Positions 37,101 through 52,100 of a DNA stretch of 64,000 nt are shown in pieces. Within the stretch, counting starts at the first letter, position 1; each line of letters opens with the position of its first letter. The stretch covers positions 21,069,505-21,133,504 of the forward strand of contig CM055274.1 in NCBI GenBank assembly GCA_029237695.1, in the 5' to 3' direction. The notes under the pieces were generated by a model that made no database searches, was not told the DNA's origin, and was given only the letters and a program-made list of their open reading frames with translations. The DNA is from Conchocele bisecta. Lineage: Eukaryota; Mollusca; Bivalvia; Lucinida; Thyasiridae. The position numbers and the translations under genes were made by a program.

Positions 37101-40100
37101 GACCAGAAGGAGAATCGCGACCCGGCCGCCGGCCCGGAGAAGTCGAAGAACAAATACTCGTATGGGATGATGAAGCAGCGGCTCGAGGCAGACCAGGCAG
37201 TGTTCAAGATCTACAAGGGCGTAAAGTGCTTCGACTTCTCCAAGGACAAGAATATCATTGTCACCGGAGGTATGGTTGGGTTTACAGGTTTGACCTGGAA
37301 TGGAATTTGATATCTAAATTTTGCAGCCAATCCAATAATCGCAAAAATATTTTCAGACTAGTAGATTTATGGGAAGGGGTGTTTTTGTTCTCAAAAATAT
37401 GAAAATTACTTGCAAAAAGTGCAGATCCTGATGAGCCGGCTCGTTACGAGAAAGGGTTAACCACGATAAATCAGTAGATATTCATGTGCTGTGTAGTCAA
37501 AAGTATTACAGTAAAGAAAATAATCCAGGGCCCGGTTGCTCAAAACATCTGTTAGCTTGACGGACTGTTAAATCCTTAACTGAATGGTTAAAATCTCTGT
37601 TTTAACAGAGATTTTAACCATTCAGTTAAGGATTTAACAGTCCGTTAAGGATTTAACAGTCTGTTAAGCTAACTGGTGTTTTGAACAACTGGGCCCTGAT
37701 ATTTTTGCTTGCAGAAACTGGGTTAACTGTATTGTAATTTTCAAATTTGCTGCATATATCAGAAAATGATAGGTCGGAAAATCTGTTTAATGGCGACGCG
37801 CTAGCATGTTTTCCGACCTATAATTTTCTGATATACGCCGCAAATTTCAAAATTACAATGCGGTCAACCTATTTCTAATGCACTCCTTTACTGCTGACGT
37901 AGGAATACATATTGAAATAATTTGTGACCGTTCATCAACAATGATATACCTGTAATGTATGACAATCTGCCAATCAGATTGCGTGATATTTATAGAGTGC
38001 ATTAGAATTGATGTTAATCTACTTCATGTGTATTTCATATCATTTACGTCATTTTCAAGAATATGTTTTGGGATTATGTTTTTATTATCTGAGGCTGTTT
38101 CATTTCCAGCTGCTGACTTTTTGTGCCACCACCAGGGCGGTCAAGGAAAACTGAATTTATCTTAACAATATTTAAACCTATATTTTAATTAGTGAATATC
38201 CAGAACACAAGATCTTATCTCAGTATGACGTGTTAATCTCTTTATTTTATATTTTTATGTGCCCAGAAAACAAATTCATATACACAGACTTACCTGTTCG
38301 AGTTATTAGCGGTAATTACCACTGTTTGACCGTCCACGGGACTAATCCACAGGTTCGACTGTTCGAGTAATTCATAGTTCGAGTTTAAGGTGTTTTATTA
38401 CATGAATTATATAGGGAAATTTGCCGGAACTGTCGAACCAGTTCGAGTTTTCCATGGTGTTCGAGCCAGACCTGTTCTAGTTATCGAAGTTCTACTGTAC
38501 ATGTATTTTTACCCTGTCCGTCTGTCTGTCCAAGACTCGCTTTAGTGTTTTTGACAACCTAATATCTCTCAGATTGGTTTGAACTGTTCTTTGCTTATTT
38601 GTCATCATCCATATTTTCATTCTATAGCCCATCCATGCAGCGCATGTGCTCGAGGTCAAGGTCAAATTCGAACTGGCTTCACCTGTATCCTCCCTCTGTC
38701 ATTGGTGTCCGAAATACTTCCTTTGGTGTGATACCGTATATATAACCCTCAATATTCGGACACAATTTGTTTTGGGAAACCCCTATTATACAAGGTGTAT
38801 GATCACGTGGTACTAACAACAACAACACGTACTGAAACTTCCAGAATCCATCCGATTCAAAGTACGTATTCTTTTATAGTGTCCTTATTATGTAACGGAT
38901 TTTTATGAAATATATCAAATGTTAAGCTGCATTTGGTGGTCTCTGTACGTTGGCCCAAACTTATGTCGTTTTTGCGAAGAATCGATTTCCGTGTCTACTG
39001 ACACGGAAATCGATTCTTCGCAAAAACGACATAAGTCTGTGCCGAACTCCCTGGACGACCAAATACAGCTCATGAAGACACGTTTGATGCGCCATATTTC
39101 ATCACAATCTGTTTCATATTAATGAAAATATCAAATAATACGTACTTTGGAGTGGGCAAGATTTCAACACTTTCAGCCACTGTTGTTGTTGTTGATATAA
39201 CCACGTGATTATGTACCTTGTTATAGGGGTTTCCCAAAACAAATTGTATCCAAATACATTGCCATTGTGATAAACCAGTACAACCATACTAACCCTAAAC
39301 ATTGGGACAGCCTTTGTTATGGGAAACCAGATATTTATATGTGTTTCCTGGAATGAATTTTGTCTCTATATTTAGGGTTATTACGTTAGTTGTCATTATA
39401 TTGTTTAGTATGTATAGAGAATAGTAGGATAATGCCGTGAATGGAAAAAAAATATCTGGCAAGGCTCAGGAAACGAGAGCCGAGCACATCCCGTTTCCGT
39501 GCTGCACCAGATATTTTTTCCCATTCACGGCACTAACCTACTATTCTATTTATCCCTAACACCTACAAATGGCAAAAATGCAAAAATATAACACCAGCCA
39601 CCGCACATATTCATACGCAGTGATTAGGTCGTATTGACAGGATATCAAAAATGTTTCACGGCACCGTGTTTCACGGCACATACGCACTGTGTTGACGGGA
39701 TAAATGTGCCTCGTTACTGTATCATATACGGCACATTTATAGCTTGCCGTTGTCATATCTGTCTATTATCTATTGAACCAAATTTGATTTGGTTTACTGT
39801 GATATTATTTGCTGTATGTGTCAAACTGTGTTGACGGGATAAATACATGTTCATGTCTGGCCATTGTAGGTATGGACAGAATTGTGCGACTGTGGAATCC
39901 ATATGTGTCGGGGTGAGTCTGATATTTTCAAACCTATTGCCCTTCAATAGCTGTTGTTGTCCCCATCATATGGAGACTTTGGCTATAAAACATTAATTTT
40001 GTTGTTGCTGTAGATTGCTGTTTTGTAATTAAAAGTTCAAATTGTATTTGTTATTATAAATTCAGTGTTGAATGTACAGTTCTCACTGCATGCAGGTGCA

Positions 40101-43100
40101 TTCCTGTTTGTATACAAACTTCAAATCAATCAATCAATCAATTGAAATGTAGATATTTCACTGACATACAACTGTTACCGGCCTGTATTACAGGAAGCCG
40201 ACAGCGATGTTACGTGGCCACAGCGCTCCAATATTCTTCCTGTTTGTGGCAGAGGAGGAGAACCGAATATTTAGCTTCTCCACAGACAAATGTGTGAAGG
40301 TAGTATAGATACTTTAACTCGCTTCATGTTGGAACTCATTCACAGGGAGCAAAATTTGCAAAATTGTATGCCCCTGTGGGCCGTTAGTTATATTAATAAA
40401 GCATATGTTGTTTTCTTATCAGATCCACATATTGTTAATTCAGGAGTTTCCAATTGTTTGCAAATATGAAATGAAGAACTCGGTTTTGTGTTCATTTTGG
40501 AGCCTAGTTTTCAATGACGGACTTGCCCAACAATAAAGCAATCATGTAATTATGGCTTTGACTAGAATAATGGGCTTTAAACATGTGTTTTGCATTATTT
40601 CTACCAGGTTTGGGACATTCAGGACCACACAATCTTACTCACGGTCCGGCCAAAGGGCCATAAAATCCGTGGCGACCTCCAGGCATGCTACTATTCCAAT
40701 ATCTCCAAAACTGTTGCTGTGGCGACAGACCAAATGGCGGTGCTCAATCTTCGTTTAAAGTAAGTAGTTCCACAATCAGTCATGGAGAACTTATGAACTC
40801 ATGACTGTTTTCCCTTTCCAGGTTTGTAATTAGACCCATTTGCAATTAGAATAATTATAAAAGTAACTCTAATTCCTGATCCCCACATTTAATATTTGTC
40901 TAATTCCCAATGATTTAAGCATAGATCATAGATGGTTTCCCATATAGACATTATGCCATTTAATGGGCAGACACGCTGACATATAATATCCCCTCTCGAG
41001 GAATTGTTTGGCTGTCTAATTCGCATCTCTGAATCTAATTACCCCATGTATGCCCGATTCCCAGTTGTCTAACACTTTACATTAGAAATTAAGACACCCG
41101 GCACTGGTAAACTAGGCTATTCACTGACAAAAGAATTGTCTAAAGATACCATCAGTGTAGATAAGTTTGACCACTTTGCACTGCACCGTCTATTCATGAT
41201 TCCAGGTGAAGACTCGGACCTATGACAGAAAAAAATGACCATTCAAAAATAGCATTGCCCACCGACCTGTTGTCGTACTGTACATTACGGATAACCGTAA
41301 CGTACAGTACGACAACAGGTGGGTGGGATAATGTGATTAACAACGGTGGGATGGGTGATGAGATTTTTAGCTCACCTGAGCGAAGCTCATGTGAGCTATT
41401 GTTACCACAATGTGTCCGTCGTCGTCCGTCGTCCTTGAACATTTTCAAACGTCTTCTCCTCGGTAACCATTGGGCCTATAGTCACCAAACTGGTCATGGT
41501 CCTTAGGTAGGGGGATTACAAAATTTTTAAAATGACGTCATTATGTAATCCAAGATGGCCGCCATCTATTAATAGCACAAATTCTTCAAAAGGTATCAAT
41601 GAGGCGATCACTCTGGTGCATTTCTTGTCGAAATCGGATGGTTATGTCATCTAAGATGGCCGCCGAAAGGTCAAAATGTCGTTCTTTTATTAGAGACTTC
41701 AAAATTCTTCTTCACATGAACCGCTTGGCCCATGGTAGCCAAACTTAAAAGTTATGGTCCATGGGTGAAGCCTTTTCAAATTTGTTAAAATGGAGGTCAT
41801 CGCTAATCAAAGATGGCCGCCGTCTAAAAATAGCATAAATTCTTAAAAAATCTTCTTCTCATGAACCACTGGCCGGATTTCGACTAAACTTGGTAGGAAT
41901 GATCGATTTACAATCCTGTTTCAAATTTGTGAAAATGGTGACCCCGGGGTCAAAAATGGGCGTGGTCCGTGGGGTCAAATTGGTGTCAAATTTTATTTTT
42001 GACCGAATATGGTCATGTTATATATCAAATTGAAGGTATCGATGAGGCGATTGCTCTGGTGCAAAATTTGTCGGAATCGGATGATTATAACATCCATGAT
42101 GGACACCAAAAGGTCCATTTATTTGATATTTTTAACGTCTTTTTCTCAGGAACCACATGGCCGATGCTGGCCAAACTTCATAGGAAGTTAAGATCCTTGG
42201 GTGAAGCATTTTCAGATTTGGTAAAATGAGTCATCGCTTAATCCAAGATGACCGCCATCTAAAAATAGCACAATGTTTTTTAAAACACATGAACTCGATG
42301 TCACATTCTCCTCTGGGGTTCATGGAGTCAGGTGAGCGAATTAGGGCCATCATGGCTCTCTTGTTTTTAATGTTAATGGACTGTCTTTTGTCATAGGTTC
42401 GAGTCCGAAATCATGCAGTTTAACAAGGTGAAGCCAAACTGTTTGCTCAGCCTCCATCAATCAAATTCAAACGTGTCATTTTGAGTTTGAGTTTGAGGTG
42501 TTCATACTCAGTAGCCTATTTCATCAAAATTGCAAAGTATAATTATCTAGCAAAGTACACTTTCAGGGAGTAATCATTTATTTTTCCCGAAACACATTAT
42601 TTCATATAGAACTAACGACTGCATATATTTGATGATTAAAAGTATGCAGGATTGTTATACTGAATTTATTACATTATCACAGCCAAAATGGCTGTGATAA
42701 TGTAATAAATTCAGTGTAATAAAAATTAATAAATTTCTCCTTAAATTGAAAATTTCTCCCTCAAAGTATACTTTGCTAGATAAGTATACTTTGCAATGTT
42801 TGTGAAATAGGCTACTGAAAGATTTATGATCATAAGTTTGATTTGACACCAACAACAAGGTTAGCTAGTCGTGTGATTTAATATAGAACATAGAACATGT
42901 TGATTAGTATCCATTTTTGTATGCAATCTTTCTGATGATGTATCGCACAATTGTGTCAACATGGTCTATGTATGTGTTACATACTACAGTGGAACCTGGC
43001 ATCCCAGGGTGTCCATTTAGAGAGGTTCCACTGTTAAACTTTCATATAACTACTTCAAGATACTCATGAACAGACATTATCCTCGGAGATAAATGGCAAC

Positions 43101-46100
43101 GAAACCTATCAAAATTAAGCACAACTTACTTGTTTCTCTGTCTAGTTTACAGAGGTTCGACTGTACAAGCAAAATTAGCGTAGTAGTATATTATATCTTG
43201 TATCTAAAACAAACTAATCAACTGGGTATAAATCGAAAAATACTTGATACATCAATGCCTCCATTTACACCATCACTGTCTGTCGTTTAGTCTTGACACG
43301 GGTCCACCAAGCAGGTAAGGGACACCACTCTGTCTTAGCATTTATCACAGGGGACATTACCCATGTCGCCTGTTACCTACCGCTGACACATTATACCTAC
43401 ATGTTGTGAAAGTTTTTATTATTTTTTAGCTAATTCTTAATTTGGCTATAAAGCTATTTAGACACATATTCTACGAGTTTTATGACATTATTCTGTTTTA
43501 ACTCGTTGCAGAACTGGACACTGATTCACAGAAATAAAAATAAATAGCTACATGTTTTTTGTTTATGTTTTGAAATTCATTCTTTCTCAATGAAAGTAGA
43601 TGTTGTTACCACTCATTTGAACCGTCTCAACGAGACGGTTCAACTGAGTGGCAACAACATATACTTTTGTTGAGAAATAAGAAAATTAAGAATCTTTAAA
43701 ATTAAATTTGTCGTAACTGACACACTAAAGAAATATTCTTCATTATCGATGCATGCAGAATGTGTTTGCTGTACGTAAAGGGCTGACATTTCTATTACAA
43801 TTTTCAGTTTCTGTCACCGCTATTTAAGATTATTTCTCCAAGAAAATATGGCTGATACTGGATTGTTTTTACAGGTCTCGACAAATTCACTCATCCGCTC
43901 GTATTGCGAGTTAAATTTTGATGTGGACGAGTGGTAATTCAAAGATAGATAAACATTAAAACATTTATGAATATAACTATAAATTTCAATGCAATCTGGA
44001 TGAGTGGAAAGTTAAGAATTTGTCGAGGCATGTTTTACTGTCTTTTGTGAGAAAAAAAAATTGGTTTATTGATTTATAAATGAAAACAAAAATTAAAATG
44101 GAAAATTAGAAAATAATGGAAAAAAAAACGCTGAATTTTGCTTCACAGAATTACAGAATCTGGCTGAACATATTGCGGGATGAAAACGTTCTGTTCATAG
44201 TCCTGAATCTAGTATTGTCCATATCGCGTCAATTTGGAGAAATATTCTTAAAAATTTATTTGTTGAGCTGAGAAAAGGGACGTTATGACATGTGTGCGAC
44301 CAGTGTAGGCTCTGATCAGACTGCGCACGCAGTCTGATCAGGGCCTACACTGGTCGCCGTTCATCACTGAAATAGGCTAACTGCCGTCAGTAATGCAATT
44401 AGATTGTAATTCTACTTACTGTCTGTGCAAGAGGAGCAAGATCTGTAGCCCGTTTACTTTGAGGGAGGAATTTTCAATTTTAGAATAAATTTATTAATTT
44501 TTATTATACTGAATTTATTACATTATCACAGCCAATTTGGCTGTGATAATGTAATAAATTCAGTATAATAATTCTGCATACTTTTAATCATCAAATATAT
44601 GCAGTCGTTAGTTCAATATGAAATAATGCATTTCAGGAAAAATAAATGATTACTCCCTCAAAGTATACTTTGCTAGATAAGTATACTTTGCAATGTTGGT
44701 GAAATAGGCTACTGCAATCATTGCAATTGTCTTAAGCTTCTTTTTCTCAACCAGTGGTCATATATCCCATTACATCTTTATGGAATACACCTTTACGGGT
44801 ATGAATTTTTTAAAATATTTATGCCCCCCCCCCGTCTCAATAGAGCTGGAGGCATATACATGTAGTGTTTGGACTGTGTGTCCGTCCATGTGTGTGTCTG
44901 GTTAAGAGGTTTGCTGTAGTTTCTCCAATCAGCCACAGGGTGGGGGGGGTAGAGCTGGTATTGGTAAAGCTGGAAGGCATATAGTGTTTGGATTGTGTGT
45001 CTTGCCGTGTGTCCGTCCATTTGTGTGTCTCATTACAAAGTTTCCCTTTAGTTTCTCGAATCAGCCACAAAGGGCATTTGTGTGTCAACAGTCCACATTG
45101 TCTTGTATTTTTATTCCCCTGGTCTTGTTAGAACCCGAAGGCATATAGTGTTTGGACTCTGTGTCTGTCCGTCCGTCCGTGTATGAGTCTTGTTAACAAT
45201 TTGTCGGCGTTTTTTCAATCAGCCACCGGGGTCATTTGTGTGTTGATAGGCCACATGCTTTTGTTTATTTTTGTTATTTCTCAATGAATGAAAATATATG
45301 TTGTGACCACTCATTTGAACCATCCCAGCGAGATGGTTCAAAGGGTGGTTGTGACATATACTTCTGAGCACATATAAAGAATATATGTATGATTTTCCAC
45401 AGACAAAATGGCGTCTCCTCAACATGAAATGGGATATATATGTGTTGATACTTGCAACCCGTCTACAGACTGATTTCATCAGACACATATACTGGCAGTC
45501 TGATCAGGGTCAACGTCATTGATCTTAACGGATGTTGTGCCAATGATCAGTGTCTAGGCTTGTTGCAAGTACCAAATTCAATAATTATTTTTTGCTTAAT
45601 TTGTCTCATTTATGAACTACAGTGAAATCGCGATGGCTCGAAATGCCACGGGACCGCACATTTTGTTCGAGTGATCGCATATTTCCAGCCATCGCATCTT
45701 TCGATTTTGTTATATTTGCTGACTACTGTAACCATCGGATTTAAGAAATAAAGAAAGCACAATAGAATGTATCCATGTTTTAGATGATTATAACATTTAT
45801 TCGCAGATTAGTTATCATGCGAAATTAAATAAACTACATCATCATGTGTTTACAAAACTGTCTTTATTTCAATTAATTACATGTATTATCAAAGTCGAAA
45901 AGGTGAAAAGGTCCAGTATTCACTATAAATAGCGGCGCACATAATTAATGCAGCAGGTGGTTGTGACGTCACTCGAAACAGTGGTATCTTCAATGGGCGT
46001 TTTTCGTTGTAACTCTCGGGTAGCCTCTCCAATAACACGGGAGTTAAAACGAAAAACGACCAATGACTTACGACAGACTCTATTTAATACTCCGAGTGGA

Positions 46101-49100
46101 CGAAACCCAAAATATTTAATAAATCACCGTATGCCGTTGAGCTGTTATGGGACACAAAACAACAACAAATTAAGAATACAATAACTTTTATTTCACAAAT
46201 AATGTACAAGCATAACAATAAATAGAGTTTCCACAAATTATGTTGAAAGTTTCCGAATAACCTAATATAGAATTCACAAAATGATCGCCATCAACAACGT
46301 TAACGATCAAATTGCACCACTTTAGGCAATTAACTGCACAAAAATCACCTTTCACAGACAGGTAGAGCGCGGCTCGGCCTTTGATCGTAATAAGTTGGAA
46401 AATTAGCCAAACACAAACTTCGACATCAATTTCGAGTCATCGTATAGCAAAATAGAGAGAAATGTGTCCGCGGGACTTTACAATTGTTTCGAGCGATCGC
46501 ATTTTTCGAGGAGTTGCATTTCGAGCCATCGCATGTAAAATACATTAAACATATAGGGAAAATTATCGGGACCGCGACGCCATTTCGAGCGAGCCCGACA
46601 TTACGAGCCATCGCATTTCGAGCCAACGCGATTTCACTGTATTTACTTTATTTGGCTTCTGTTACTAATATTATCACATGTATATTGCTATGGAAACATT
46701 TATGGGCACATTAAATATGCTGGTTATTTTTGCTTTTTATGTACCCCAAAAAACAATCAGGGTACATATAGTCATCCTGAACCAGAGCTCCAGATAAGGT
46801 GCGTAATTTGGAGGTAAAGTTCTTATTTCTGCAATGAGACGATTCTAAAGGACTCCCAACTTGCCATTTTTGATGAAGAAATAACAAAATTTCACCTCAA
46901 GTTGGTAAAATTAACCTTTGTTCATCTGTCCATCTGTCTGTCCATGATTTTGCATTACCCTCATTCTAATGACTACAGTCTGTTTCACAAAACCTGCCCA
47001 TATTTTATGGTTATACATGTACAAAAAAAACGCAAAAACAATATTGTTTTTGCATTGTGGATATGGTCGTAAAATTTGGACAGTTTTCGGGACAATAGTG
47101 AAAGGTGCAGACTCGTGGATGTGCACAGTCTTGGTCTTCATTGGTCACAAAGGTACGGAGACCCACAGGGGACATGGAATTCTTTTTATTAATTCTTTCC
47201 CACAAAATAACAATTTGTTCCCTGAATGTAACAATTTGTTCCCTCGAATTAACAATTCGTTCCCACGATATAACAATTTGTTCCCTCAAATTAACAATTT
47301 GTTCCCTCGAATTAACAATGGTTTCCCACAATATAACAATTTGTTCCCACAAATTAACAATTCGTTCCCGTGGGAACAAATTGTTATTTTGTGGGAATGA
47401 ATTGTTAATTCGTGGGAACGAATTGTTAAAATGAATGAACAAATTGTTATTTTGTGGGAATAAATTGTTAAATTAAGGGAACAAATTGTTATTTTGTGGG
47501 AACAAATAAATAAAAAAAAAAAATTCTACGTCCTCTGCTGGGCTCCGTACAAAGGAAATAACCCTTCTACAGATCATGGCCCATATTTGAGCCACCGACA
47601 GAAAGGGAAAGGACAACATTGGCAACCAGTCTAGATTCTGATTATCTTGTATAAATTTGCGAACAGCATAAACCCTCATCAGGCTCACAGATGTTCGCTA
47701 ACATTAGGTTAACTTTGGTGATTGAATGATGAACAGCATAGACCCTGATCAGAATTCTGATCTGGGTCTTTGCTGGTCTCTAACATGATAAAGTACATGT
47801 TCCCATCTGGAGATATCATCTACGTGTATATGTGTCAGTCTTAGCATTTTCACATTATTCATGTGTGCCCCACCAGTATTCACAAGTCTATCTGTGACAA
47901 CTTTTAGTCTTCAAGGATGTATACTACTATTGATTGTGATCATGTCTGTCATTTTATAAAAAAATTCTTCCTGTGACATGCTATACATTAGTGCCGACAT
48001 ATATTTAGCCTTGACATATTTGCCATTTGCCATGCTGCAGTAATTTCTAATATTATTTTTAAGTAATAGTTCATATATTTAATTGTTAATAAATGAATTT
48101 TGTAGCGAGCGCTAGCGAGCGAGAAATTAATTTATTAATAATTCAATATGTGAACTATAACATACTTATTGTTTACCAGCCCAGTCGCGAAGCTCCGCCC
48201 CTAAATGTGATTTTGAATCGCTATACTAGCATGTGATTGGCGGTGTGACACGAAGTTAGCGTGTGTGTGGGCGATAACATGCGTTTCGTCTCGTGAACAG
48301 ATGACAGCAAGGCATAAATCAGTTCTAAATATAGCGGCTGACCATTTAATGATTAATTTAATAGATATTGACGAAAGCGTCGCAATATGTGATTAATTGA
48401 GACGAAATGCCGTTCTTTCATTGGTCGAGAAACTAGGGTAAACAATAACACGATATTAACACCCTCCTTCCATGGCGCGAGTCATGCTACTCCCATGAGC
48501 TATTCTTTGTTTCCTCTTCAGTAGCTTCTATTAGATTATTTTAGTACAATACAATTCCAATAGTTGTTTCTCATTTCTTACAGCTGTGCTATTTATACCC
48601 CCCAACGAGTTGTGGGGGGTAGACTGGAGTCAGGTTGTCTGTCTGTCCGTGCGTCCGTCCGTCACTAAACTTAACATCAGAGAAATATGTTTATAACTTC
48701 TATTTCCTTCATTTAAAATGCTTAATATTTCACACATGCATTCCTGTAAGGCTCTACAGTACTACCATGCTACTGCTACTGACCATGGTCAAGGTCACAA
48801 GCCCACACACTTGGAAATATTTTACATATTTAGGGGTACCTGGGCCCACGCAGGGGGTGGGGGAGGGTATTCCGTAAGCCTTGCTTACTGACAAATCTTG
48901 TTTCATATAAGCTTTCTGTTTCAATGTTTTCCTAGAATGTCTAAGGCGGTATTTGGTATTTTAGCACGCTGAGTGAGTCTGGAAAAATACAGAACGTTCA
49001 AACCTGTTAGTATAAATAAATGTTATATACATGTATTTCGATAGTTAGAAAAACGGTGATTTTATGAGAAATCTAAATCAGGAATTGCAATCATTTGTGC

Positions 49101-52100
49101 TTTCAAAGTTTAGTAACACAGTGTGATAAAGATCACAATACACTAGTGTAATAAATATGCATATGAGCCCGCGGAAAACATGTTGGGTATTCAGTACGGC
49201 TTCAAGTTAAGATTACATGCTTATGCAATAAATAGAATATAACATTTGTGTTGATTAAATATGACCTGTAGCCTATAATAATACCAATACCAAGGCTCTC
49301 AGATATAGTGTGCAAACTTCAGCCTGCCAATATCTGTTGTGATTCTGTAGCCTATTTCACCAACATTGCAAAGTATACTTTTCTAGCAAAGTATACTTTG
49401 AGGGAGAAATTTTCAATTTTAGGATCAATTTATTAATTTTTATTATACATGTACTTAATTTATTACATTATCACAGCCATTTTGGCTGTGATAATGTAAT
49501 AAATTCAGAGTAATAAATCTGCATACTTTTAATCATCAAATATATGCAGTCGTTAGTTCTATATGACATATTGCATTTCAGGAAAAATAAATGATTACTC
49601 CCTCAAAGTATACTTTGCTAGAAAAGTATACATTGCAATGTTGGTGAAATAGGCTACTGGTGTAGCCTCGTTTCATATTAACCCTTAGGCCACTACTCAC
49701 AACAATTGTCGTCTGCTGTTGCTTTTATATCTTGCCTTATTTCTCAATAAAAACATGGTTTGACAGCACTTCAGAATCATTTCCAATGGAAATGATTCTG
49801 AAGTGCTGTCAAAGCATGTTTTAAATTATTCTAAAGTGCTGTTAAAGCATGTTTTTGATGATAAAAATGGAAAATAGAAAATAAACAGCAGACGACAAAA
49901 AAAAAATAAGATAGCGGTCTAAGGGTTAATTCAGTAAACTTGTTTAATAAATATCATATTAAATCATCACTCTTGTAAGATTCTCTACATATTTGTAACT
50001 GGTGTAGATTTTAGATCATACTGAAATGTTGCATTGCCAGCTGACCGTTCATATGACTGCACCGTGTCCAATATTAGAATTATATAAAGAGGTTGTGAAT
50101 TTCAGCTTCTTGTGTTTTTAGATAACATCACTTTACAGTATTGTTTATACCTTTATCACTGTGTATCTCATTGAATATTCGTCCCATTAAAAGGTATTTG
50201 TGCAATAGAAAGAAAGATATTGCTTATTTTGGATATTGTCATGCCAAAATGTGTATTGCGGGCAATGAGATTGTCATATTGTAACTTTGTTGTTCACTGT
50301 AATCCACAGATGTTGTCATTTATTTTCCAGCATTGCATCTGAATAAATATGATCGTAAATTTTAATATTGCACTTACAAACTTATGAATTGAAACGGGCC
50401 CCGTCTACTATTAGAATAAATATGGTAACAAACATGTCCAGCTATTGTATCGTGAACATCAATATCACTATATTGTACCAAGTGCTCTAGTTAAGGTGCG
50501 TAATCTGAAAAACTTTGGGTGAAATTTCGTTATTTCTTCATCAAAAATGGCAAGTTGGGAGTCCTTTAGAATCGTCTCATTGAGACGATTCTAAAGCACT
50601 CCCAACTTGCCATTTTTGATGGAGAAATAAGAAATTTACCTCCAAATTACGCACCTTAACTGGAGCTCTGATTGTACCTCCATCGTACCTCCATTGTACA
50701 TGTGTGAGTGTTGTCCGTTGCTTACAGACCGGTGCTACACGCGGACATTGTGATCACCCACAAAGAACCGGTCACCTGCTGTATGTACAATCCCAGCTTC
50801 AAGCAGGTCGTTACTGCCTCGGAGAGCTCAGTATGTATAGCGGTACACATAATGAGGGGTGTTCAAAACGTTCAGGGAAAACTGTTATCAGGGCTCCAGA
50901 TATAAGGAATTAGTAATTGATTATTGTCACTCTATTATTTCTCAGTGAAGCAATTGGGTATTTCAATATTTTAATTGGGTAAAATAGAATCATGCTACTG
51001 TTTACACATTAACAGACAACAATTATTGAATAGTTTGCTTCGAAATGAAAACATATCTTGGCATTTCATTTCATTCTAATGAAATACCAAGATGTGTTTT
51101 CATGGAAAAATAATAAAATATGCTATATTTGTGGTCTGTTTATTATTTTCTGCAGCATGATAAATGTACCACAAATTTGTTATTGCTTTTTGATACTCAC
51201 TACTTCTGATTTCAATTTTGGTTTTTAGCAATTTTAATTGGGTATTTAAGCAAATACGCAGCTTATCTGGAGCTCTGTATCCTGGCTTAGTAAAATTGGG
51301 TACACATACCAAGGGTGTTGGAAAGTTTTGTGTGATGAAAATTGTTATAATTTGCCCCTTTATTTGTATATCTTGAGTGTATCATTGGTACACATGCGAT
51401 GGTTGTTCAAAAACTTCATCGATATCCATAAATGGGCTTTCACAGTGAAATAACGCAGTGTATGAAAAATCATGGTACAGTGCAATACATGTGTATATGA
51501 CACAGAAAACAGGTTACATGATGAATTCAACTTCAATATATAAATAAAATCTAACACTTATGTTGATTTAAATTGACAGTTATTAAGTGTGTTGATTTAT
51601 TCAGAAGGAACTGAGCATAGCCTCGTTTCTAAATCTTGTGCAATCAGTAAACTTGTTTAATAAATATATTATATCATCACTCATGTATACATTTTCATGT
51701 GAAATTCATATGAAAAATATATGAAATTCATATGCCACACATTAAGCTTACACTACAACATGTGTGGCATATGAATTTCATATATTTTTCATATGAATTT
51801 CATATGCAAATGATATAAAGTGAGCCGATATACAATTCATTATATACAAACTCTTCATATGCATTTCATATGCAAATCATAAGCATTTCATATGAAGACC
51901 CATGTACAATAATTTTAAATCTATAAAATTTTCATGTGAATTTCATATACTTTTTTCTTATGAAATTCATATGCAAATTATTCATATGAAATATATATGA
52001 AAAGTCTTCATATGAAATTCATATGTACATCATATGAATTTCATATCGGCTCTTTTTATATGAATTTCATATGCAATTCATATGTTTTTTCATATGTTTT

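Noticed and set aside
47011..47442. 143-codon open frames on both strands with NNLFP / EQIV repeats
   Set aside because: Produced by the ~20-bp minisatellite in a MITE; no domain and no splice context.
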